The notes below the pieces were generated by a model. It was given only the letters and a program-made list of their open reading frames with translations. It did no database searches and was not told the DNA's origin. The position numbers and the translations under genes are program-made. From Bacteroidales bacterium (GTDB lineage Bacteria > Bacteroidota > Bacteroidia > Bacteroidales > Paludibacteraceae), in contig DUQG01000032.1 of the NCBI GenBank assembly GCA_012837935.1, positions 1 through 64,000 on the forward strand: a stretch of 64,000 nt of DNA. Direction: 5' to 3'. This document shows positions 50,901-58,766 of the stretch, piece after piece. Each line of letters begins with the position of its first letter. Position 1 is the stretch's first letter.

Positions 50901-53552
50901 TAATTTAGGCATTCCGGTTTGCAGTTCAAGGGATCCGTAGATATTTAAGCTGTATTGTGTGGTAGCCGGAGTTGTCTCCTCAATGGTAGGGGGGACAGCG
51001 GCGCCATTTACCGTAAGGTTATGGCAATGGGCGTTATTATCAATCGTTACGGTTTTGGAGTCATTGGTAAAGCCGCTGCCGGAGTCGAAAAAGACATTGT
51101 CTGTCGGTACGGGAACACAGTCTCCGCCAGCTCCGCCGGAAGTAAATGACCAATGATTGATATCGTTCCAATTGCCGGCACCTCCTACCCAGTAGAGGTT
51201 TTTAGGGGTAGGCGGGGTGATATTCCAACCGGTGTTATTACCGCCGTCCACCGAATTAAGTGCTGTAAAGGCAGCTCCTCCTGTTGCGGCTATATCTTGA
51301 ATAAAGGCACCATTTACATCTATCGTAGCCCTCGGTCCTGCCGAAATAACAGCCTGTGTCCCCGGTGTTTCCGAAGTCAAACTTCCAAAACCTGCACAAT
51401 CGGGGGTATTAAAGCTAAATTCCGATAGAACGGTTTGAGTTGTATTCGGGGCTAAACTATAAGTTTTGTTTGCTGAAAATATCAGCGTATTAATGGTATT
51501 AAACCCTCTTAAAATTCCTTTGTCTTTAAACTCCACCCTATTAAAATAGGTAGGGTTGGCAAGAGTATTATAGTAAGGCTCAATCCTTGCGTGTCCTGGG
51601 TTGCCAGTAAAGGTAATATCATAAAATTGTTTTCCGCCGGAAGTTAAGAAAGACTGATAACTTGGATTATTCATATAAATATGGGAAGTGCCGGCATTTA
51701 CAGTTAATAAATTATTATTATTAGTATTAAAAGCGGAAACATGCACATACACTTTTGAACTACCTAAGTTAAGTGTCCGAGGCTCGCTACCGTAAGTAAA
51801 AAAAGCATAAGTACCTCCTGCATTATCCCCTATTGTTAAATCGTGGTTATTGGTATTAAATGTACCTGCTATATGACTAAAATACTTGTTTATAATCTTT
51901 AAGTTATCCAATAGTGAAATGGATTGCTTTTCTTCTAAATAAACATAATTGTATCCGATTTCTACTCCGTTGGAGCGAATGGTTTTATGTTCATTGCTAT
52001 TGCGAAAGGAAATGTTCCACACACTTAATTTAGGCATTCCGGTTTGCAGTTCAAGGGAACCGTAGATATTTAAGCTGTATTGTGTTGTGTTTGGATCTAT
52101 CTCTTTAATTTCAGGAGCTACAGCGGCTCCATTTACCGTAAGGTTATGGCAATGGGCGTTATTATCAATGGTTACGGTGCTGTTTCCGGCTGTAAAGCCG
52201 CTGCCGGAGTCGAAAAAGACATTATCTGCCGGACAGGGCACACAGTTATCGGTTATTCCGCCGGAAGTCAATGACCAGTGTGTGGGATCGTTCCAGTTAC
52301 CGGCGCCACCTATCCAGTAGAGATTTTTTGGGGTAGGCGGGGTGAAGTTCCAGCCGGTGTTATTACCTCCGTCCACTGAATTAAGGGCTGTAAAGACAGC
52401 TCCCCCTGTTGCGGTTATATCTTGAATAACCGCACCCTTTACATCTATGGTAGCCGCCGCTCCTGCCGAAATAGTAGCCTGTGCCCCCGGTACTCGCGGA
52501 GTCAAACTTCCAAAGCCTGCACAATCGGGGGTATTAAAGCTAAATTCCGATAGAATGGTTTGAGTCCCATCTAAACCATAAGTTTTGTTTGCCGAAAATA
52601 TTAACGTATCAAAGGTATTATAGTTTCTTATAATTCCATCGTTTATTATCTCCACCCTGTTAAAATAGGCAGGGTTGGCAAGAGTACTACCGATAGCTTC
52701 AATCGTTCCTTTTCGGCTATTAAAGGTGATATTATAAAATTGTTTTCCACCGGAAGTGACTAAATACGAATCAACCGGTCTATTCATATAAATATGAGAA
52801 GTACCGGCATTTAGCGTTAAATAAGAAGATTGAGCATGAAAATACAAAACATTCAAATAGAGTTTTGAACTGCCAAGGTTAAGCGTTCGAGGTTCGCTGC
52901 CTTGAGTGAAGTAAACGTGACGTGCGGTTATCGTTACATCGTGATTATTGGTATTTAATGTACCTGCATTATGATAAAAATCATAGTATATACTAATCGT
53001 CAAGTTATCTAATAGTGAAATGGATTGTTTCTCTTCTAAGTAAATAGTTTGGTCCCCGATTTCTACTCCGTTGGAGCGGATGGTTTTATGTTCATTGCTA
53101 TGGCGAAAGTAAATGTTCTGCACATTTAACTTAGGCATTCCGGTTTGCAGTTCAAGTGAACCGTAGATATTTAAAATTTGTGGTCCTGACTGATTAATCG
53201 TGGGGGGTACTGTAGCACCGTTTACCGTAAGGTTATGGCAGTTGGCTGTAATATTTATTCTTACGGTACTATTTCCGGCGGTAAAGCCTGAGTTGGCATC
53301 GAAATAGACATCGTCGGTAGGTCCGGGTACTACGGCTCTTTTAACGGTTCCGCCTGAAGTGGTTGCCCAGTGGTTAATATCGCTCCAGTTACCCGCACCG
53401 CCTATCCAGTAGTAGTCGGCAGCATAAAGCGAGGGCGCTATAATAAGCGAAAGCAACAGGATTGCCGCTGCCCTATACCGAGTTATAAAATTCTTAATTA
53501 TCCCGTAAAACGGTAAACGGATTTGCTGTTTTAAGTAAAGTGGTAGTTTCAT
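47898..53552 (-). CDS. Giant T9SS surface protein with three long internal repeats
   Basis: 1884 residues. A long n-region precedes the signal helix (AAILLLSLIIAPSLYA, residues about 28-44). Three units of about 360-375 residues follow, each opening with YWIGGAGNWNDxxHW and containing VFFDSGSGFT, NNAHCHNLTVNGA and YGSLELQTGMPKL. These look like beta-solenoid adhesin modules. A degenerate fourth copy starts NFWVGGTAGAANAWN near 1245. A linker at about 1615-1665 (TDLKSAEKSAEKS) is encoded by palindromic repeats. The last about 80 residues are a Por sorting domain (LYDTTGRSLFLQ, KGIYLVNLQAGG). It is presumably a surface adhesin or structural filament protein; no enzymatic motif is seen. Confidence 0.85.
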   Translation of the reverse strand: MKLPLYLKQQIRLPFYGIIKNFITRYRAAAILLLSLIIAPSLYAADYYWIGGAGNWSDINHWATTSGGTVKRAVVPGPTDDVYFDANSGFTAGNSTVRINITANCHNLTVNGATVPPTINQSGPQILNIYGSLELQTGMPKLNVQNIYFRHSNEHKTIRSNGVEIGDQTIYLEEKQSISLLDNLTISIYYDFYHNAGTLNTNNHDVTITARHVYFTQGSEPRTLNLGSSKLYLNVLYFHAQSSYLTLNAGTSHIYMNRPVDSYLVTSGGKQFYNITFNSRKGTIEAIGSTLANPAYFNRVEIINDGIIRNYNTFDTLIFSANKTYGLDGTQTILSEFSFNTPDCAGFGSLTPRVPGAQATISAGAAATIDVKGAVIQDITATGGAVFTALNSVDGGNNTGWNFTPPTPKNLYWIGGAGNWNDPTHWSLTSGGITDNCVPCPADNVFFDSGSGFTAGNSTVTIDNNAHCHNLTVNGAAVAPEIKEIDPNTTQYSLNIYGSLELQTGMPKLSVWNISFRNSNEHKTIRSNGVEIGYNYVYLEEKQSISLLDNLKIINKYFSHIAGTFNTNNHDLTIGDNAGGTYAFFTYGSEPRTLNLGSSKVYVHVSAFNTNNNNLLTVNAGTSHIYMNNPSYQSFLTSGGKQFYDITFTGNPGHARIEPYYNTLANPTYFNRVEFKDKGILRGFNTINTLIFSANKTYSLAPNTTQTVLSEFSFNTPDCAGFGSLTSETPGTQAVISAGPRATIDVNGAFIQDIAATGGAAFTALNSVDGGNNTGWNITPPTPKNLYWVGGAGNWNDINHWSFTSGGAGGDCVPVPTDNVFFDSGSGFTNDSKTVTIDNNAHCHNLTVNGAAVPPTIEETTPATTQYSLNIYGSLELQTGMPKLSVWNIYFRHSNEHKTIRSNGVEIGRQYVYLEEKQSISLLDNLTITCETLSNTFHLKAGTLNTNNHDLTISAHSIKFTSAGMGPRTLNLGSSNIYCAATQEFRADSPDLTVNAGTSHIYTYNSFYCYSGQQFNNLTFTRAGDITSIGSSLANPAYFNRVEMKGNGTLKGYNTFNTLEFSAGKTYSLESGVTQTINNWIMGGTPCEVTQIQSTTAGTRANVNITGSNTTFDFANIKDINASGAALHFGSKSTDNGNNNNITFDPYNAGEIQALGPDWNEHIIDNSDPATYLISTNLFYGNEHTLYKWYRLNDPAYLPTTVISTAKDLDIRPYKSGTFKVEVTYTDGVSTSCAVTDEINVRFKNFWVGGTAGAANAWNTGTNWTDETPPQPLGNVEFANNQPGSNGKVALADLYVPAGDPKSIGNLINETTNFATVIPATASLTINGQVVGSGTAAQAHKLVVGAEINKANGTLIVTTGSTQPPIYGTVQLYAKGYKEAAEAEWTDNIDGSPTFGQKFKSQSHWQYFGVPVKSIVAVPTFNGAYLRMYDETLNSGTSFYYKWHLLHNESVLEAFKGYSITQPTATTYSIAGKLLMCDTTVTMTRQAPAVSGATGDTPNVHYGLGQNLFGNSYTAAINITDFAATLPDNVEKTIYLYNTGRFHDWATTGTLTTGTSPQLSAGNWFAVPTASAGAVWNNEIPSMQGFMLKFTDDQLIPNGADQIINIPYASRQNTKPQLVRQRTGQRTGQRVSQPADRTADLKSAEKSAEKSAEKGTTDFKSVEKESAPLSYLRINLESASTRDALWLISQEGTTNRFDDGWDGRKYFGTPTAYIFTENKDGLMQVNADETIDGSLINFYANADTEYELTLIKSDLEQYDNLHLHDLVTKTSTALDSDTTYYRFTAINQGKVQKRFVILNNSELKLKDGSICLLDAYLKNNELLVISNLSDKEGQVSLYDTTGRSLFLQNMPTGIIEIPVNLSKGIYLVNLQAGGSRETVKVAVK
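48567..48668. repeat. Palindromic repeats within the coding region
   Basis: Three hairpins, AACGGATTT-G-AAATCCGTT, CAGCGGATTT-C-AAATCCGCTG and CAGCGGGTT-GGGA-AACCCGCTG, joined by TTTTTCAGC words, all within the 1884-residue frame. They encode TDFKSVEK and TADLKSAEK-type peptides. Confidence 0.85.
50100..53417 (-). repeat. Three about 1.1-kb direct repeats in the giant gene
   Basis: Units begin at about 53417, 52330 and 51203. Long stretches are nearly identical in DNA, for example the segments containing GGTTTTATGTTCATTGCTAT and CTTAGGCATTCCGGTTTGCA. Expansion or loss of units by recombination is likely. Confidence 0.85.
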
Positions 53553-53553
53553 A

Positions 53554-53607
53554 ATTAAGTTGTTATTTGGCTGCGCCGTTATTAAGTTGTTGTTTGGCTA
53601 CGCCGTT
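53554..53607. repeat. Two 27-bp tandem units before the giant gene
   Basis: ATTAAGTTGTTATTTGGCTG then CGCCGTT, and the same with two changes (GTTTGGCTACGCCGTT). They directly precede the start codon at 53552. Confidence 0.85.
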
Positions 53608-53612
53608 ATTAA

Positions 53613-53801
53613 TAAGCCCCCTAAATCCCATGCCCCCTTCCCCTTCGGGACTTCCCCCATAAGGGGGAAGATTTGGGACAGTGGTGTTGATGTTTTATTA
53701 GCCCCCTAAATCCCCAGCCCCTCTATTCCGTCAACAGGCGGAGAAGTTCTAGGGGACTTTTTGTGATAGTGCTGTTAATGTTTTATAAGCTCCCTAAATC
53801 C
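53613..53801. repeat. CCCCCTAAATCCC repeat, two and a half copies
   Basis: Units ATAAGCCCCCTAAATCCC and GGGACTTCCCCCATAAGGGGG, then a second unit and the beginning of a third, which the element at 53802 interrupts. The 1034-base gap 53553-54586 is made almost wholly of this family, the inserted element and a hairpin. Confidence 0.8.
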
Positions 53802-54321
53802 CAATGTCATTAAGTTAAGGGTTAAGTTATTGATAATTAATTTTTATGTATATCTGCATTTGTTCCTAATACTTTTTTCAGTTGCCACGACTTTTAAGTC
53901 GTGGGTAGCTTGAAGGTAAAGTGCCGGGCTTTAGCCCAAACTTATATAAATCTTGGCTAAAGCCATTTTATTGAAATTTATTGAATCCACTCCCAATAAC
54001 CATCGAGGATTAAAAGTCGTGGCAATTATTACCAACCATTTTGGCAACATTACCTTAATTGACTTTCAGATTATTATTTGAACTCGTCTCGACTTTTAAA
54101 ACATCCGCCGAAATCGGACACAGTAGAGAACAATAGTTAAATATATGAGCATTTTTTATTGTTTTTCGAGAACAACTTGTCCGACATAGGCGGATAGTAA
54201 AAAAATCGAAGATTTTTTTCGCTATTGTTTCCGAAATTCCGAGAATATGCACGTTTTTTTCTATGTTTGCTACTGTTTTGAAAAAGTCAAGATGACTTTT
54301 TTCTTAACTTAATGACATTGT
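53802..54321. mobile_element. 520-bp element with perfect 18-bp terminal inverted repeats
   Basis: CAATGTCATTAAGTTAAG at 53802-53819 is exactly inverted at 54303-54320. CCTAAATCC occurs immediately outside on the left (53793-53801) and again at 54322-54330 on the right, as a 9-bp target duplication would. It has split a CCCCCTAAATCCC repeat. Inside are a four-hairpin REP-like element (53881-54026) and no credible transposase: the only frame, 54055-54252 on the minus strand, is 65 codons without recognisable motifs. It is best read as a non-autonomous (MITE-like) element mobilised in trans. Confidence 0.8.
53881..54026. repeat. Four-hairpin REP-like element, copy 3
   Basis: TTGCCACGACTTTTAAGTCG then TGG, GGGCTTTAGCCC, TGGCTAAAGCCA and a right end of AAGTCGTGGCAA. 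It is carried within the 520-bp element. The arms GCCACGACTT / AAGTCGTGGC pair across the whole element. Confidence 0.85.
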
Positions 54322-54510
54322 CCTAAATCCCATGCTCCCTTCCCCTTCGGGACTTCCCCATAAGGGGGAAGATTTGGGATAGTGCTGTTAATGTTTTATA
54401 AGCCCCCTAAATCCCCCAAGGGGGACTTTTTGGGATAGTGCTGTTAATGTTTAGCGTTGAACTCGAAACTTGGAACATGAAACATGAAACTTGGAACGTC
54501 TTTGCTGTTT
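54322..54510. repeat. CCCCCTAAATCCC repeats and GGAACATGAAAC module
   Basis: Right part of the interrupted repeat, then a second complete unit (54402-54450), then GAAACTTGGAACATGAAACA-type words and GGAACGTCTTTG. No gene. Confidence 0.75.
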
Positions 54511-54520
54511 GTTTTTGTCA

Positions 54521-54564
54521 GCATTAAAAAATGTTAACATAGGGAGGTTAACATTTTTTAATGC
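54521..54564 (-). terminator. Terminator of the HU-like gene
   Basis: Perfect 18-bp stem GCATTAAAAAATGTTAAC / GTTAACATTTTTTAATGC with an 8-base loop, 22 bases after the HU-like stop. Confidence 0.8.
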
Positions 54565-54586
54565 CTATAAAATTTTTGTCCGATAG

Positions 54587-54970
54587 TTATGCTTTTTCAA
54601 ACTTCAAAGTTGCCAGTGTGTCTTTTATTGCTTTACCGGGTGTAAAGATTACTTTTGCACCACGTATGGCATAAGCATTAACATCTTCGGCTTTGGGTTT
54701 TCCTTCACTGCTTATACTTATTCGGAAACTGCCAAGTTCGCCTAGTCGCACGTTTTGTCCGTCAGCAAGTGCACCTGTCATTACATCTACGAGTGCATAT
54801 AGCACGGCACGTATGTCGGCTCCGCTTACGGTGCTTATTTTTTCAATGTCTTGAGTTAGTCCGGCTAAGGTTTTTTCTCCTGATAGCACGTTGGTTGCAT
54901 AAAACTTTTTTTCGCCGCCACCCGCTACTCCGGGTTCGCCACGTTCAATTACTTTGTACTTGATTGCCAT
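54587..54970 (-). CDS. HU-like DNA-binding protein (HU-HIG type)
   Basis: 127 residues. Begins with an extra strand region (MAIKYKVIERGEPGVAGGGEKKFYA) before an HU/IHF helical core (SGADIRAVLYALVDVMTGALADGQNVRLGELGSF; residues about 48-82) and a shortened beta arm ending VIFTPGKAIKDTL. This is the HU-HIG variant typical of Bacteroidetes, several copies of which are usual per genome. It binds DNA and shapes the nucleoid; specific targets are unknown. Its gene is an island within repetitive DNA, with a strong terminator behind and a dispersed repeat 15 bases before the ATG. Confidence 0.9.
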   Translation of the reverse strand: MAIKYKVIERGEPGVAGGGEKKFYATNVLSGEKTLAGLTQDIEKISTVSGADIRAVLYALVDVMTGALADGQNVRLGELGSFRISISSEGKPKAEDVNAYAIRGAKVIFTPGKAIKDTLATLKFEKA

Positions 54971-54985
54971 GATGTTTAGTGTTTA

Positions 54986-55165
54986 ATAAGCCCCCTAAAT
55001 CCCCCAAGGGGGACTTTTGGGACAGTGGTTATTTGTTATTTACTTGTTTAATGTTTTTTTTGAACATTGAACCTACCTGCGGCATGCAGGCTCGAAACTT
55101 GGAACGTGAAACGTTAAACTTGGAACGTCTTTGTTCCTTGTTCTTTGTTCTTTATTCTTTATCAT
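54986..55165. repeat. CCCCCTAAATCCCCC repeat, CCTGCGGCATGCAGG palindrome and TTCTTTG run
   Basis: A composite of one CCCCC/GGGGG unit (54986-55029), ACCTGCGGCATGCAGGCT near 55071, GGAACGTGAAAC words and repeated TTCTTTG/TTATTCTTT. It lies upstream of the HU-like gene on its 5' side. Confidence 0.7.
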
Positions 55166-55189
55166 CTGTGTTCAATCCCGAACACAAAA

Positions 55190-55223
55190 AACCCCGGCAA
55201 GGCAATAAATGCCCTGTCGGGGT
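55190..55223 (-). terminator. Strong intrinsic terminator
   Basis: On the minus strand ACCCCGACAGGGCA / TGCCTTGCCGGGGT with a TTTAT loop, then TTTTTTG. It ends the transcript that starts at the promoter at 55452-55483. Confidence 0.8.
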
Positions 55224-55280
55224 AAATAGATAAAATAGTCGATTTTTTTAGAGAAAAAAGACTATCGGAATATTGTGTAA

Positions 55281-55430
<150 letters not shown>

Positions 55431-55451
55431 GATAGAATGTGAATAATGGGG

Positions 55452-55483
55452 CAAATATAAGAAGTTATTTTTAACTATGCAAG
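55452..55483 (-). promoter_or_regulatory. Promoter of the small ORF/RNA
   Basis: Minus-strand CTTG (complement of 55480-55483), 20 bases, TATATTTG (complement of 55452-55459). Full spacing and a perfect -7 box. Confidence 0.65.
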
Positions 55484-55546
55484 TGTTTTTTAACTTTCTT
55501 TCAATCAAGCAATTATTTTAATGACACTTTTTTTGCCAGTTCGGAC

Positions 55547-55612
55547 AGTTGACGAGTTGACAAGAAGACGAGTAGACAAGAAGACGAGTTGACAAGTAGA
55601 CAAGAAGTTTAT
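55547..55612. repeat. Tandem repeat of GACGAGT(T)(A)GACAAGAA units
   Basis: Five units of about 13 bases built on GACGAGTTGACAAGAA and GTAGACAAGAA. Noncoding. Confidence 0.75.
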
Positions 55613-55637
55613 AGTTTGCCGTTTGCGGTCGTTTTGT

Positions 55638-56057
55638 GCCCCCTAAATCCCAAGCCCCTTCCCCTTCGACTATGCTCAGGGCAGCGCCTTCGGGACTTCC
55701 CCATAAGGGGGACTTTTTGGGATAGTGCTGTTAATGTTTTATAAGCCCCCTAAATCCCCATAAGGGGGACTTTTTGGGATAGTGCTGTTAATGTTTTATA
55801 AGCCCCCTAAATCCCCCAAGGGGGACTTTTTGGGATAGTGGTGTTAATGTTTTATAAGCCCCCTAAATCCCCCAAGGGGGACTTTTTGGGATAGTGGTGT
55901 TAATGTTTTATTAGCCCCACCCCAGCCCTCCCCAAGGGGAGGGAGTTTGGACAGTGCTGTTGATGTTTAGCATTGAACCTCCCTGCGGCAGGCAGGCTTG
56001 GAACGTCTTTGCTCTTTGTTCTTTGTTCTTTGTTCTTTGCTCCTTGCTCTTTGTTCC
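55638..56057. repeat. Tandem array of CCCCCTAAATCCCC repeats plus trailing modules
   Basis: Four units of about 56-60 bases in tandem from 55638 to about 55912 (CCCCCTAAATCCCCCAAGGG, then GGACTTTTTGGGATAGTG and GTTAATGTTTTATAAG). Then come a diverged unit, the palindrome CCTGCGGCAGG and TTCTTTG repeats, reaching the 3' end of recA. Together with the mini-locus above this explains the whole 1090-base gap 54971-56060. Confidence 0.85.
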
Positions 56058-56060
56058 GAA

Positions 56061-57080
56061 TTACGCTTCTTTTATTGCTTCTGTGATTTTGGCTTCCAGT
56101 TCATCCGCCAAATCAGGATTTTCTTTTAGCAGGTTTTTCACGGCATCACGTCCTTGTGCTAGTTTATTATCGCCGTAGCTGTACCATGAGCCGCTCTTTT
56201 TCATTACACCATATTCCACTCCCATATCCACGATTTCGCCGATTTTAGAAATTCCTTCGCCAAACATAATATCAAATTCGGCTTTGCGGAAAGGCGGTGC
56301 TACTTTGTTTTTCACCACTTTTACACGAGTTTGGTTACCAATCACATCTTCGCCGTCTTTTATTTGCGAAATACGACGAATATCCAATCGCACCGAAGCG
56401 TAGAATTTCAGCGCATTTCCACCTGTAGTGGTTTCCGGATTACCGAACATAATGCCGATTTTTTCACGTAGTTGGTTGATAAAAATACAAGTGGTGTTCG
56501 TTTTGCTGATATTTGAAGTCAGCTTGCGTAGTGCTTGCGACATCAATCGAGCTTGCACACCCACGTTTGAATCCCCCATATCGCCTTCAATTTCTTTCTT
56601 AGGCGTAAGTGCCGCCACAGAGTCAATTACAATAATATCTACGGCTGCCGAGCGGATAAGTTGGTCGGCAATTTCAAGTGCTTGCTCACCGTTATCGGGT
56701 TGTGAAATAAGTAGGTCGTTTGTGTTGACACCCAGTTTTTCTGCATAAAAACGGTCAAACGCATGCTCTGCATCAATAAAAGCAGCGATTCCACCTGCTT
56801 TTTGTGCTTCTGCGATGGCGTGAATAGCCAATGTGGTTTTTCCCGAAGATTCCGGACCGTAAATTTCAATTACACGACCTCTCGGATAACCACCTACGCC
56901 AAGCGCCATATCCAATCCAAGCGATCCGGTTGGGATAACCGAAATTTCCTCTACTTTGCTGTCGCCCATGCGCATAATGGCACCTTTACCAAAATCTTTA
57001 TCAATTTTGTCCATTGCCAGTTGTAGTGCTTTCAATTTTTCGGAAAGAACTTCCTTATTTTCATCTGTTTTTTTTGCCAT
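56061..57080 (-). CDS. recA: RecA recombinase
   Basis: 339 residues from the ATG at 57080 ([10 protein letters not shown]). A longer frame to 57137 is open but adds 19 atypical residues. Walker [10 protein letters not shown], Walker [14 protein letters not shown]1/L2 DNA-binding loops (DMGDSN, and the GGNALKF region), and [10 protein letters not shown] are complete. It forms filaments on single-stranded DNA, exchanges strands and triggers LexA self-cleavage. The leader is about 230 bases long and contains a REP-like element. Confidence 0.97.
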   Translation of the reverse strand: MAKKTDENKEVLSEKLKALQLAMDKIDKDFGKGAIMRMGDSKVEEISVIPTGSLGLDMALGVGGYPRGRVIEIYGPESSGKTTLAIHAIAEAQKAGGIAAFIDAEHAFDRFYAEKLGVNTNDLLISQPDNGEQALEIADQLIRSAAVDIIVIDSVAALTPKKEIEGDMGDSNVGVQARLMSQALRKLTSNISKTNTTCIFINQLREKIGIMFGNPETTTGGNALKFYASVRLDIRRISQIKDGEDVIGNQTRVKVVKNKVAPPFRKAEFDIMFGEGISKIGEIVDMGVEYGVMKKSGSWYSYGDNKLAQGRDAVKNLLKENPDLADELEAKITEAIKEA

Positions 57081-57135
57081 ATTTTTCAGTTGTTTTTTTA
57101 TGATTTTAATGACTATCGCATATTTACCTAAAATC

Positions 57136-57277
57136 ATTTGCCACGGCTTTTAAGCCGTGGATAAATGATTTAGAGGTACACGGCTTTAGCCAAAACTTAT
57201 TATAAATTGGGCTAAAGCCCGTTCTACTGCTTTTAAATAACCCACGCCTCCCGATAGCTCGGGATGGCATGGCAATT
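57136..57277. repeat. Four-hairpin REP-like element, copy 4
   Basis: TTGCCACGGCTTTTAAGCCG then TGG, CGGCTTTAGCC, GGGCTAAAGCCC and a right end CCCGATAGCTCGGG beside TGGCAATT. It lies in the recA leader. Confidence 0.85.
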
Positions 57278-57319
57278 AATTATAAGAATTAAATATCCGA
57301 CATTCAGTTTTTTGTTTTA

Positions 57320-57327
57320 CAAAGATA
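57320..57327 (-). promoter_or_regulatory. -7 box upstream of recA
   Basis: Complement reads TATCTTTG followed by TAAAAC. This is the only good -7 match between the sulfatase stop and recA, 240 bases before the recA start. No -33 TTTG is evident. Confidence 0.45.
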
Positions 57328-57362
57328 AGGAAATTTTTCTAATACTAATTCTTTGTTATTGA

Positions 57363-58748
57363 TTAAAAATTAAACTGTGAGAAAGGCGAAACAGTTCTGG
57401 CATTGTTCATTATTTGTTTCAGTTCTTCCAGCTTTTCAGGATATTTAGCAGCTAAATTATTTTTTTCACCCAAGTCGGTATCTAAGTCATAAAGTAAGAA
57501 AACCGGACTGGTCGAGCTTGCATTGTTTTTAATAAGTTTCCAATTGCCCTTTCTAAGCGCAATAGAATTACCTTCTTTAAACTCCCAATACATATATTCA
57601 TGCTCGGCTTGTGTACCGCTTTGAGTCAATGTAGGCAATATGGAAATACCGTCTGTTTCTTGTGTCCAAGTATTTTTCAAACCAAGAAGTTCCGTGAAAG
57701 TCGGCATCATATCCCAAAAAGCAGAGATGTGGTGTGATGTAGTTCCGGCAGGAACTTTTCCATTCCACTGCACGATAAACGGCACACGAACACCGCCTTC
57801 ATTAAGTGAACGTTTAGTACCTTGCATTCGTTTTTCGGTGTTAAAGAAATTCGGGTCTGCACCACCTTCGGTGTGTGGTCCGTTATCACTGGTAAAGAAA
57901 ATTATAGTATTGTCCAAAATTCCCAACGCTTCCAGTTCGGCTACGATTTGACCAATGTAAGTATCTATTCGAGTAACCATTCCGGCATGTTGTGCGTGCG
58001 GTTTTTCGACAGCAGGATAATATCCTCCATTCCAAGCCGTTTCCGGAAATTTGTTAGTATAACGTTGATAAATACTATCGTTTGGCTGATGTAGCGCGGC
58101 ATGTGGCAAAACATAGGCAAAATAACCGAAAAACGGTTTATCCTTATTGTCGCGAATAAACTGCATAGCTTCGTTGTGAATCAAATCTTGCGAGTATGTT
58201 TTTCCATCCAATGAAACGCGTGTGGTGTTTTTCCACAAGTAAGTAGGATAGTAAGTATGTGCATGAACTTGATTGATATAGCCGTAAAACCTATCAAATC
58301 CCATGTCATTCGGTTTTGTGTTGGATGTTTCGTGTCCTAATCCCCATTTTCCGAAAGCGCCGGTCGCATATCCTTGGGATTTAAAAAGTTGCGGTAGAAT
58401 TTTCACATTCGGGTCAAGTGGTTCTTGACCATTTGGATGCTCAATATGTCCACGAATATGTGTGTGTCCGGTATGTTGTCCGGTCATTAGGCAAGCACGT
58501 GATGGACCGCTTACGGTAGAGCCTGAATAATGTTGGGTAAAGGACATGCCGTTTGCAGCTAATCTGTTGATGTTGGGTGTAGCAATGTGCTGATTTCCAT
58601 ACGCTTCGATGTCGGCAAATCCTAAGTCGTCGCATAGGAAATAGATTACATTCGGTTTTTCCGGGGTTTGCCCTATGGCTGCAGGAGCAGCTACAGCAGA
58701 AAGCAACATACTACCGGAAATGTAAGGCAAATATTTCGTTTTTTTCAT
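57363..58748 (-). CDS. Exported sulfatase (family S1, Ser-type formylglycine motif)
   Basis: 461 residues. Signal peptide at 1-26 (LLSAVAAPAAIGQ). The active-site motif is SGPSRACLMTGQ; the first Ser is the residue converted to formylglycine, so an anaerobic-type radical SAM maturase is needed. Metal ligands are DDLGFAD and the SDNGPHTEG region. The short C-terminal domain ends near SPFSQF. It hydrolyses sulfate esters of glycans; the exact position and sugar are not readable. It lies 18 bases after the GEVED-type gene and close to a GH89 gene, which suggests sulfated glycosaminoglycan or mucin as substrate. There is no sorting domain, so it is likely periplasmic. Confidence 0.93.
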   Translation of the reverse strand: MKKTKYLPYISGSMLLSAVAAPAAIGQTPEKPNVIYFLCDDLGFADIEAYGNQHIATPNINRLAANGMSFTQHYSGSTVSGPSRACLMTGQHTGHTHIRGHIEHPNGQEPLDPNVKILPQLFKSQGYATGAFGKWGLGHETSNTKPNDMGFDRFYGYINQVHAHTYYPTYLWKNTTRVSLDGKTYSQDLIHNEAMQFIRDNKDKPFFGYFAYVLPHAALHQPNDSIYQRYTNKFPETAWNGGYYPAVEKPHAQHAGMVTRIDTYIGQIVAELEALGILDNTIIFFTSDNGPHTEGGADPNFFNTEKRMQGTKRSLNEGGVRVPFIVQWNGKVPAGTTSHHISAFWDMMPTFTELLGLKNTWTQETDGISILPTLTQSGTQAEHEYMYWEFKEGNSIALRKGNWKLIKNNASSTSPVFLLYDLDTDLGEKNNLAAKYPEKLEELKQIMNNARTVSPFSQFNF

Positions 58749-58766
58749 TTTAGTAGAATTAATGGG

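Noticed and set aside
50094..52320. Several 60-100 codon plus-strand frames antisense to the giant gene
   Set aside because: They recur at the same place in each 1.1-kb repeat, so they are shadows of the repeated coding sequence.
54055..54252. 65-codon minus-strand frame within the 520-bp element
   Set aside because: No transposase motif, no promoter and unusual composition. It may be a remnant but cannot be called a gene.
55638..55930. Regular repeats that might be a CRISPR array
   Set aside because: The units are contiguous with almost no unique spacer and include internal CCCCC/GGGGG hairpins. No cas gene is present.
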